64,000 bases of DNA, taken from positions 1 to 64,000 of the forward strand of contig NZ_LWBS01000242.1 in the NCBI RefSeq assembly GCF_001652265.1, written 5' to 3'. Positions 44,384 to 51,576 of the stretch are shown in pieces. The translations under genes and the position numbers were made by a program. Source of the stretch: Rhizobium leguminosarum (GTDB taxonomy: Bacteria > Pseudomonadota > Alphaproteobacteria > Rhizobiales > Rhizobiaceae). Under the pieces are notes generated by a model that saw nothing but the letters and a program-made list of their open reading frames with translations, made no database searches and was not told the origin of the DNA. Positions within the stretch are counted from its first letter, which is position 1. Each line of letters opens with the position of its first letter.

Positions 44384-44420
44384 CTCAATTCCTCCTCATC
44401 CCATGTTTTGACGGCTGAAT

Positions 44421-45116
44421 TCAGGCCGCCGCTACTGCGGCGACCGCCTCCCTGACGATGTCGAGCACGGCGGCAGGCGCCGTAACGATCGGCGTGTGGT
44501 CGGCGGCGTGAGAGCGCACCCGCGCCTGCATCCGCTCGGCCATGAAGCGCTGGTTGTCGGCAACGATCATCCGGTCCTGTTCGGCGACCAGGAACCAGGC
44601 CGAGCGGTCCTTCCAGAGCGGGCGCGACACGGGGACAGTGATGCAGGCCGGCGAAATCGGCCGCTGCACGGCGGCCAGTACCGCCTGCTCCTCATCAGTC
44701 GCATTCTGGGCGAATGCCGAGGCGAAGGCCTCCTCCGGCAGGTAGATCAGGCCGTGATTGTCCGGCGAAAGCTTCGGCGCCTGCGGATGCGGCGCGCCGC
44801 GATAGAAAATATCGGCCACCGTCTCGCCCTCGTCGGGCGCCAGCGCCGCTATATAGACAAGCCCCTTGACCTTCTCTTCCCTGGTCGCGGCAATCACCGC
44901 GCCGGCATAGGCATGACCGACGAGAACCACTGGCCCCGTCAACCGCTCCAGTGCGCGATCGAGTGCCGCGACATCGTCACCGAAGGAGGTCAGCGGCAGC
45001 GGCGCTGCCACCACCGTCAAGCCTTCGGCAGCCAGAGGCTGGATGATCTTCGACCAGCTCGAACCATCAGCCCAAGCGCCATGGACCAGCACAACATTCA
45101 CATTCTCTCGGGACAT
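44421..45116 (-). CDS. Alpha/beta hydrolase-fold protein without the catalytic serine
   Basis: A 231-residue protein with the core of the esterase group: start NVVLVHGAWADGSSWSKII and late ADHTPIVTAPAAVLDIV. The nucleophile elbow that normally reads GHSYGG is GHAYAG here, so the serine is replaced by alanine and the oxyanion glycine is altered. Unless another residue acts, it is not a classical esterase; it could be a lyase or a binding protein. It is divergent from the CGNR regulator with a shared, repeat-bearing promoter region. Confidence 0.8.
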   Translation of the reverse strand: MSRENVNVVLVHGAWADGSSWSKIIQPLAAEGLTVVAAPLPLTSFGDDVAALDRALERLTGPVVLVGHAYAGAVIAATREEKVKGLVYIAALAPDEGETVADIFYRGAPHPQAPKLSPDNHGLIYLPEEAFASAFAQNATDEEQAVLAAVQRPISPACITVPVSRPLWKDRSAWFLVAEQDRMIVADNQRFMAERMQARVRSHAADHTPIVTAPAAVLDIVREAVAAVAAA

Positions 45117-45147
45117 CGGCCTTCTCCTCTGCGTCCTGATGACATTA

Positions 45148-45221
45148 AGTAACCTATCAAATGTTGATATAACGGTTACTATTGGATCGCATAACTTGTC
45201 AAGATCATTCGAACAGGTTAC
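45148..45221. promoter_or_regulatory. Three GTAACC/GGTTAC sites in a divergent promoter
   Basis: AGTAACC (45148-45154) and GGTTACT (45174-45180) form an inverted pair 19 bp apart, and a third copy, GGTTAC, lies at 45216-45221. They sit between the hydrolase gene and the CGNR regulator. Operator function for the regulator is inferred. Confidence 0.45.
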
Positions 45222-45286
45222 ATGTCAATTATGTCTTCAAGAGGCCGCCCACGCTTGGTGTCACGGCGGCCGGAACAGGAGTTATG

Positions 45287-45913
45287 ATGGACAACCGCTC
45301 ACCCGCCCTTTTCATTGGCGATGCGCTGGGGCTGGATTTTCTGAATTCGATCGCGACACCGGTCGATACGCCGGTCGATTGGATCGACGACGGCGAAGGC
45401 CTGCTGCGCTGGCTGGAGCAAGCAGCACTCGTTCCTCACGAAACGCTGGAGGCGATGCGGGCGCAGGCCTTGCCCGGCGAACTCGACAATGTTGCCGATC
45501 AGGCAAGGCATCTGCGCGAGTGGTTCCGGGATTTCGTTCGCGCCCACAAGGGCCGCCCGCTTCCAGCAAATGCCCTGGAAGAGCTGGAGCCGTTGAACCG
45601 CCTGCTCGAACGCAACGAGGGCTTCAGCCGCATCGTGGCAAGTCACGCCGATGGGCACGAGACGCTGGCGCTTGAGCCGATGCGCAAATGGCGCTCGCCA
45701 GATGCGTTGCTGCTGCCGGTCGGCGAGGCGCTGGCGCAATTCGTCTGCACCGAGGATTTCTCCAATGTCAAAGCCTGCGAAGGACCGGCCTGCACGCTGC
45801 TCTTTGCCGACCACACCCGCGGCCACCGTCGACGCTGGTGCAGCATGGCGATGTGCGGCAATCGCGCAAAACAGGCCGCTCACCGGCATCGGCTGAAGGC
45901 GGATCACGAGTGA
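45287..45913 (+). CDS. CGNR zinc-finger (ABATE-domain) transcriptional regulator
   Basis: A 208-residue regulator with an N-terminal ABATE-type ligand domain (start LFIGDALGLDFLNSIATP) and a C-terminal zinc finger (CEGPACTLLFADHTRGHRRRWCSMAMCGNRAKQAAHR), which carries the CGNR motif. ATG 45287 is preferred because AGGAG lies five bases upstream; ATG 45284 is adjacent. It is divergent from the serine-less hydrolase gene, its probable target along with itself. Confidence 0.9.
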   Translation: MDNRSPALFIGDALGLDFLNSIATPVDTPVDWIDDGEGLLRWLEQAALVPHETLEAMRAQALPGELDNVADQARHLREWFRDFVRAHKGRPLPANALEELEPLNRLLERNEGFSRIVASHADGHETLALEPMRKWRSPDALLLPVGEALAQFVCTEDFSNVKACEGPACTLLFADHTRGHRRRWCSMAMCGNRAKQAAHRHRLKADHE

Positions 45914-46100
45914 TGCGCCGTCAGCCGGATCTCTGCGTGGCCGGGCCGGAATCTGCCTTCAACCGGAGTAGGCATGGAACCCGCCAATACCGGCCAAATC
46001 AGACAGAATAATTGATTCGACGGCCTCACCGCGCTGTGGTCCACTGGCCGGTGACATGTATCGCCATTCTTAACGCATCCAAAACCTCAAGGAGCTGAAG

Positions 46101-46790
46101 ATGAGCAATGCACTGCGCAGCGAAACCCCCATTGAAACCCCGAGAACACAGCCCGTCGACACCAAGCTCGAGGTGGTCGTCATCCCCGTTTCCGACGTCG
46201 ACCGCGCTAAACGTTTTTACGACGGCCTGGGCTGGCGGCTCGACGCCGACTTCGCCAATGACGCCGATTTCCGTGTAATCCAGTTTACCCCACCCGGCTC
46301 GGGCTGTGCGATCATCTTCGGCAAGAACGTCACCGCCGCGCCACCCGGCTCGGCCCAAGGCCTTTACCTTATCGTCTCCGACGTGGAGGCGGCCCGCCGC
46401 GACCTGATCGCCCGCGGGGTCGACGTGAGCCAAGTGTTCCATGACGCGGCCGGCGTCTATGCCGGCAAGGACGAGCCCTATCTGTTCGGGCGGCTGCGGA
46501 TCGCCGGCCGCGATCCCGATCACCGCAGCTATCGCTCCTTCGCATCTTTCAAGGATCCCGACGGCAACGGCTGGCTGTTCCAGGAAGTCACCACGCGGTT
46601 GCCGGGACGCATCGACGCCGACGAGACGAAATTCACGACGTCGACCGAGCTTGCGTCAGCGCTTCGCCGCGCGGCGACCGCGCACGGTGAACACGAGAAA
46701 CGGAACGGCGGCAAACACGACGAGAACTGGCCGGACTGGTACGCCGAATACATGGTCAGCGAACAGGCCGGCAAGCAACTGCCCTTATAG
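46101..46790 (+). CDS. VOC/glyoxalase-family protein
   Basis: A 229-residue protein with a vicinal-oxygen-chelate fold: first strand KLEVVVIPVSDVDRAKRFYDGLGWRL, QFTPPGSGCAIIFG, then a mobile middle and the last motif SFKDPDGNGWLFQEV, which supplies the C-terminal metal ligand. The C-terminal 60 residues are an extension rich in Glu and His, ending WPDWYAEYMVSEQAG. Metal-dependent lyase or dioxygenase activity is possible; substrate unknown. ATG 46101 follows AAGGAG. Confidence 0.88.
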   Translation: MSNALRSETPIETPRTQPVDTKLEVVVIPVSDVDRAKRFYDGLGWRLDADFANDADFRVIQFTPPGSGCAIIFGKNVTAAPPGSAQGLYLIVSDVEAARRDLIARGVDVSQVFHDAAGVYAGKDEPYLFGRLRIAGRDPDHRSYRSFASFKDPDGNGWLFQEVTTRLPGRIDADETKFTTSTELASALRRAATAHGEHEKRNGGKHDENWPDWYAEYMVSEQAGKQLPL

Positions 46791-46998
46791 GCAATGGCGG
46801 CGACATCCTCTGAGAAGCAACGGCATTTCGGTATCGCGCGCGCCATGCCGAAATGCTTTATCGTGTCTTCGCCTCACCAGTCTCACCGATCTCCTTGCCG
46901 GCGTCAGGTCGAGGATCGGGATCCGCCGGAAGCTGTCATTGCGATGCGGGAGACATCTGCGACGTTATCCAATCAGAAAACGCGAGCATGGCCGCTCC

Positions 46999-47499
46999 GA
47001 CTATGCCCAAGGCTACAAGCGAAGCGGCGAGCCGGCTCGGATGACACCCGCCACTCTTTCGTCCGAGGCCTATGGAGTGAAGTCCACAGCAAGCGACATG
47101 ATCCGGTTCATCGACGCAAACATGGGACTGGTCAAGTTGGACGGAAAGCTCCAGCAGGCGATCACCAACACGCACACAGGACACTTCGATGTCGGCGCGA
47201 TGACGCAAGACCTTATTTGGGAGCAGTATTCCTATCCCGCTGCGTTGACGACGTTGATGGACAACAATTCCAGCGCGATGCTGAAGACCATTCCCGTCAA
47301 GCAGCTGACGCCGGCGAGGGAACCGCGTGAGGATGTGTGGATCAATAAAACCGGCTCAACGAATGGTTTCGGCGCATATGTGGCGTTCATCCCGAAAGAG
47401 CGGCTCGGCATCGTCATTCTGGCCAACAAAAGCTATCCCAACGAGGACCGCGTCTCTGCCGCTTACCAGATACTGACCGATATAACTTCGGCGCGTTGA
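46999..47499 (+). pseudogene. C-terminal part of a class C (AmpC-like) beta-lactamase
   Basis: The frame ending at 47499 contains YAQGYKRSGEPARM, SEAYGVKSTASDMIRFI and the KTG-box segment INKTGSTNGFGAYVAF (residues about 120-130 of the remnant), then GIVILANKSYPNEDR. This is the last ~165 residues of an AmpC-type enzyme. The first two thirds, including the SxxK nucleophile and the YxN motif, are absent, and nothing related is readable between 46791 and 46998. It cannot be active. Confidence 0.75.
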
Positions 47500-47507
47500 T
47501 CCGGGCG

Positions 47508-48284
47508 TCAACGGTCGAAAATATCACGCCACTGCTTCTCACCAATCAGGCAGTCGGTACCCGTCTCGGCGCCGGCGGTTTTCTGCAGCATCGCCGGAGG
47601 GGAAAGGCCGCTGATCTCCAGTACCAGCTTGCGGCGCACGGCAACGGCGAAATCCTCGATCTTGCGGACCGGCAGCACGAAGGCGCCCGGACCGCCGATC
47701 ACGCAATCCGCGTAATATTTGTCGAGCCCGTTGGGCGCATCGGAGGGCCGCAGCATGATGGCGAGGCCGTTGATGATCATGCCGGCTTCCACCGCCTTGT
47801 CGCGGGCGGGGGTGACGGGATCGCCGGAATTGTTCGGGCCGTCGCCGGAGACATCGATCACCTGTCGCCTGGACTGAAAGGGACTCGAAACGATCATGCT
47901 GGCGCCCTGAGCGATCGCGGTGGAGATCGACGTGCGCCGTTGGGTGGCAATCGGTCGGGCTTCGAGTTTATCGGCAAAAGCGATCGCATCCTCTTCCGTC
48001 TCGATCACCTGCCAGTCGATGACGGAATCCTGGACGACATAGCCAGCCCATTCGAAATAGCTGATGGCGATGCGGCCGGTCAGCCCGTCCTTCACCGCGT
48101 CGATGAATTCCTTGTGCTTGAGCGCCTCGACATAACCCCCGCGCTGGATGCCGATCTCCTCGAAGTCCATCGACCGCGAAGTGTCGACGGCAAGCACGAG
48201 GGTCACATCGACCTCGCTTCCCGCCGCCTGCGCGATGGGGACGGGGCCGGAAAGACCTATAAGCACCGCAAGTGTCGTCAGCAT
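47508..48284 (-). CDS. DUF1194 von Willebrand-factor-A-like secreted protein
   Basis: A 258-residue exported protein: signal peptide (MLTTLAVLIGLSGPVPIAQA), then a DUF1194 domain with the MIDAS-like DTSRSMD, a central RQVIDVSGDGPNNSGD and the closing FAVAVRRKLVLEISG. It is likely a periplasmic metal-ion-dependent adhesion or assembly factor. The last codons (MLQKTAG..) are weakly conserved. ATG 48284 is preferred; a GTG at 48329 is in frame. Confidence 0.85.
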   Translation of the reverse strand: MLTTLAVLIGLSGPVPIAQAAGSEVDVTLVLAVDTSRSMDFEEIGIQRGGYVEALKHKEFIDAVKDGLTGRIAISYFEWAGYVVQDSVIDWQVIETEEDAIAFADKLEARPIATQRRTSISTAIAQGASMIVSSPFQSRRQVIDVSGDGPNNSGDPVTPARDKAVEAGMIINGLAIMLRPSDAPNGLDKYYADCVIGGPGAFVLPVRKIEDFAVAVRRKLVLEISGLSPPAMLQKTAGAETGTDCLIGEKQWRDIFDR

Positions 48285-48397
48285 TGGCAATCCAATCCCT
48301 GGGCCATCCAAGCCAGCGAACTCTAACACAGCTTGGCCGACGCAGATCGCTCGGCCCCGCGTACGGCTTCAATTTTCGGTGATGGAATCGGAAGCCT

Positions 48398-49300
48398 TCA
48401 ATGCAAGGGAAGCCACAAGGGGGTCTTCCATGCTTTCAGCGCCTCGAGAAAGACCTGCAATCGGGAGGGCAGGAATCGGCGCGTGGGATAGACGGCGTGC
48501 ACGAAAATTTCCTCGGACGACCAGTCCGCCAGTAGACGGAGGAGTTCGCCTCTTCTGATCTGTTCGTCGCAATAGGTGGAAGGCAGCAGGCCGATGCCGT
48601 GTCCGCGATAGGTGAACGCGCTTACCGCGTCGAAATCCCGGCTCGATACCGGGCCCGACACATGCAGGCGAACCGATTTTCGACCGCTCACGAGATGCCA
48701 TTCCGCTTCGCCGTTGCGGCCGTTCAAGAGAACGCACTGATGGCTCTTCAGGTCTTCGGGCTTCAAGGGAAGCACCCTGCCCCTCAGATAGTCCGGTGCA
48801 GCGACCAGATAGCGCACGCTCTTGCCGAGCCGCTGCGCGACGATGGTCGAATCCTTGAGTTCCCCGAAACGGATGCCGAGATCGATATTCTCGGCGATCA
48901 GATCGAGAAACAGGTTGGTGACGAAGAGATCGATCTGGATATTGGGATAGGTCTTCAGGAAGGATGAGATGAATTCGTAGAAGACCTCCTGCCCGAAGAT
49001 CACAGGCACCGAGATCTTCAGCAGACCGTCCGGTTTTCTCTGTGTCTCGGTGAGCGTCTGCTCGGCATCGAGGAGATGGATGAGCGGTTCGCTGCACCTG
49101 TCATAGTAGGCCAGGCCCTGCGCGGTCAGGCTCAATTTGCGGGTCGTCCGCTGGATGAGCGTCACGCCGAGCTGCTCCTCCAGCGACGTCACCTTCCGGC
49201 TGACGGTCGATATCGGCATGCCGAGCGAATGGGCAGCACGGCTGAAGCTGCCATACTGCGCCACCTTCACGAAAACGGCGATGTCGTTCAGATCAGCCAT
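48398..49300 (-). CDS. LysR-family transcriptional regulator
   Basis: A 300-residue LysR regulator with a winged helix (residues ~5-65, SFSRAAHSLGMPISTVSRKVTSLEEQLGVTLIQRTTR) and an effector domain of the CrgA type. ATG 49300 is chosen over an in-frame upstream start at 49324. It is divergent from the SDR gene at 49493 with a 192-bp gap, the classic arrangement for LysR control. Confidence 0.9.
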   Translation of the reverse strand: MADLNDIAVFVKVAQYGSFSRAAHSLGMPISTVSRKVTSLEEQLGVTLIQRTTRKLSLTAQGLAYYDRCSEPLIHLLDAEQTLTETQRKPDGLLKISVPVIFGQEVFYEFISSFLKTYPNIQIDLFVTNLFLDLIAENIDLGIRFGELKDSTIVAQRLGKSVRYLVAAPDYLRGRVLPLKPEDLKSHQCVLLNGRNGEAEWHLVSGRKSVRLHVSGPVSSRDFDAVSAFTYRGHGIGLLPSTYCDEQIRRGELLRLLADWSSEEIFVHAVYPTRRFLPSRLQVFLEALKAWKTPLWLPLH

Positions 49301-49492
49301 GCTCTGATTTTTGCATACATGCAAAAGAGAATCCAGATATTTCCATCTAATCGGGTAATCGAGTTTTCGCCATATTCACCTTGCGAAAACAAGACAACCT
49401 GATGGAGGCGCATTCGCAGCAGCCCCATCTCGAGCGACCGGCCCTTGCAGCCGCAAGGCCCGCGTTGCCCGAACCAGATTATGGAGATCAGC

Positions 49493-50218
49493 ATGACTAC
49501 GAGAAACACAGTCATCGTCACGGGCGCCTCCCAGGGTATCGGAGCCGGCCTCGTCAACGCCTTCATTCAGCGCAGCTATAATGTCGTCGCCACCTCGCGC
49601 CAGGTCAGCGCTTCGAACGCCTTCCAAGCCTCCGACAAGCTGGCGCTCGTCGACGGCGACATCGGCGATGCCGAAACCGCAGCGCGGGTGGCAAGGACCG
49701 CAATCGATCGCTTCGGCTCGATCGACGCGCTCGTCAACAATGCCGGCATTTTCTTAGCCAAGCCGTTCGTCGAGTTCACCATGGCCGACTTCCAGAAATT
49801 GTCCTCGACCAATCTTGAGGGTTTCATCCATCTGACCCAACTGGTCGTCCGACAGATGCTCGCGCAGAAAACCGGCGGTAGCGTCGTCAGCATCACCACG
49901 CCATTGACCGATCATCCGATCGCCGGCTTCGCCGCCTCAGTCTCGATGATGACAAAGGGCGGCATCAACGCCATCTCCAAGAACCTGGCGATGGAATATG
50001 CGAACGAGGGAATTCGCTTCAACATTGTCGCTCCTGGCGTGGTGGACACGCCGCTGCACAAGGACAATCCGAAAGATTTCCTGAAGACGCTGTCGCCGAT
50101 GGCAGGCATATCCAACGTCGAGGAGATCGCCGATGCCGTCATGTTCCTCACCGAAGCGCCGCGTGTCACCGGGGAGGTGCTGCACGTCGACGGCGGCGCA
50201 CATCTGGGCAGATGGTAG
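49493..50218 (+). CDS. SDR-family oxidoreductase lacking the catalytic tyrosine
   Basis: A 241-residue short-chain dehydrogenase with the cofactor loop VTGASQGIGAG and the NAG motif. At the active site the usual YxxxK region reads SMMTKGGI: the lysine is present but tyrosine is replaced by methionine. The last residues HVDGGAHLGRW are normal. The enzyme may use another proton donor or have lost reductase activity. ATG 49493 follows GGAG. It overlaps the next gene by 7 bp and is divergent from a LysR gene. Confidence 0.85.
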   Translation: MTTRNTVIVTGASQGIGAGLVNAFIQRSYNVVATSRQVSASNAFQASDKLALVDGDIGDAETAARVARTAIDRFGSIDALVNNAGIFLAKPFVEFTMADFQKLSSTNLEGFIHLTQLVVRQMLAQKTGGSVVSITTPLTDHPIAGFAASVSMMTKGGINAISKNLAMEYANEGIRFNIVAPGVVDTPLHKDNPKDFLKTLSPMAGISNVEEIADAVMFLTEAPRVTGEVLHVDGGAHLGRW

Positions 50219-50700
50219 GCCATGCGAAAGCGCAGGCAGCCGGCGCGGAACGACGGCTGCGGGAACTCGGCATCACGCTTCCCCCGCCGCCGATACCCTT
50301 CGGGGCCTATGTCGAAGCGATAAGGACCGGCAACCTGGTCTTCTTCAGCGGGATGCTGCCGGTCGTCGGCCATGAGCCGCGCTATATCGGCCGCGTCGGC
50401 GGTGCGCTGACGGCCGAAGACGGCCGGAAGGCGGCCGAAACCGCAACGCTGAGCGCGCTCGCAGCCGCCAGGGACTATCTCGGCTCGCTGGACAGGGTTG
50501 TCAGGGTCGTCAAGCTCGGCGTCTATATCGCGACTGAAGGCGATTTCCGCGACCATCCGAAGGTTGCCGACGGAGCATCCGAAATGCTGCTTGCGGTCTT
50601 CGGCGAGGAAAGGCTCTCAGGCCGCGTCGTGCTCGGCGTCGCCAGCCTACCTTTAGGCGTGCCGATCGAACTCGAACTTGTTCTTGAGGTCGAGGAGTGA
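50212..50700 (+). CDS. RidA-family protein
   Basis: A 162-residue RidA-like protein (larger YjgF-type) with the segment AIRTGNLVFFSGMLPVVG, the helix AAETATLSALAAARDYLGSLDRV and the last strands VVLGVASLPLGVPIELELVLEV. True RidA hydrolyses 2-aminoacrylate using a conserved arginine; the equivalent region here is RVVLGVASLP and the residue is retained. Overlap with the SDR gene by 7 bp shows one operon. An imine-handling role alongside the SDR is inferred. Confidence 0.85.
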   Translation: MVGHAKAQAAGAERRLRELGITLPPPPIPFGAYVEAIRTGNLVFFSGMLPVVGHEPRYIGRVGGALTAEDGRKAAETATLSALAAARDYLGSLDRVVRVVKLGVYIATEGDFRDHPKVADGASEMLLAVFGEERLSGRVVLGVASLPLGVPIELELVLEVEE

Positions 50701-50735
50701 ATGGGGGCGGTACTGGCGCGGCATTGTCCGAGGTC

Positions 50736-50867
50736 CCTCATCCTGAGGCGCGTAGCCCGCAGGGTGAAGCCTCGAAGGACACGCTCCGGCACTGCTCCTT
50801 GCATCTACTGACCGCCGGCATACCCGCCTCGTCCTTCGAGGCCCCTGCGGGGCGCCTCAGGATGAGG
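50736..50867. repeat. 132-bp palindromic intergenic repeat
   Basis: CCTCATCCTGAGGCGC (50736-50751) and GCGCCTCAGGATGAGG (50852-50867) are a perfect inverted pair, and inner pairs (AGCCTCGAAGGAC with GTCCTTCGAGGC) extend the symmetry, leaving a central loop of about 55 bp. It is a rhizobial-type repeated palindrome after the RidA gene; its two half-elements reappear near 60293-60482. Confidence 0.8.
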
Positions 50868-50913
50868 CTCTCGTGGGCACCGGCGGACTGATAAGCACAA
50901 AGCATCACCATCC

Positions 50914-51471
50914 TCACACCGCCACCAACAGCAGCACATAGGCGATCACACTCACCATCAGCCCGCGGAACGCAAAAGTGACGCAGCGGTATTTGTTGCG
51001 GGCGATGGTGGAGAGGATGTCGGCGTTTTCGAGATACTGCTCGAAAAGGTAGCGTTCGTCGCGCCGCAGCGCCGCATCGAAGAACCGGTCGCGATGACCG
51101 TGCCAGGTGCCCCAGAACAATGACGTCGAGTTGTTCAAATGGCGCGGCAGTACGACGAGGATCGCCGACAGGATCGAAAAGACCGAAGCTGCGGCAAGCA
51201 GGCCGGAGAACAGCATACTGCCGGGCGTCCCGCTCACGTAGCGCGCCAGGCTGAAGACTGCCCTGACATCGCTGGAACTCACCAGGAATGCCAGCATGAA
51301 AGTGAAAATATAAGCGGCCTTCTGGTCAGAGATCTTGATCTGATCATAAAATATGTCATTGACTTTCTTGATATGATCGAAATACCCGGCGCCGATGTCA
51401 CCCGTCGACGGTTCGCTTGGCATAAGCTCAGTTGCACTCTCGAAATCGCTCACCCGAATACTCCATCCCAT
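50914..51471 (-). CDS. PycTM-like two-helix membrane protein (Pycsar effector-type)
   Basis: A 185-residue membrane protein starting at ATG 51471. After a polar N-terminus comes YDQIKISDQKAAYIFTFMLAFLV with a first membrane helix, a second helix (SMLFSGLLAAASVFSILSAILVVL), then a soluble helical segment (YLFEQYLENADILSTIARNKYRCV) leading into a last hydrophobic stretch. The D-Q-K-A-A start and helix pair match the PycTM family of Pycsar antiphage effectors that open membranes when cUMP or cCMP binds. The gene has no adjacent pyrimidine cyclase, but a class III cyclase lies 4 kb away. Assignment is moderate; a housekeeping role is possible. Confidence 0.65.
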   Translation of the reverse strand: MGWSIRVSDFESATELMPSEPSTGDIGAGYFDHIKKVNDIFYDQIKISDQKAAYIFTFMLAFLVSSSDVRAVFSLARYVSGTPGSMLFSGLLAAASVFSILSAILVVLPRHLNNSTSLFWGTWHGHRDRFFDAALRRDERYLFEQYLENADILSTIARNKYRCVTFAFRGLMVSVIAYVLLLVAV

Positions 51472-51576
51472 AAGTGTTTCCCTGATATTACACTTCACAC
51501 GGAATTCAAGAACACGTGTGCAATATGCTTGACTTTTCTTTTCTACTTGGACAAAGGGGAAGCGGGGATTGGGGTC

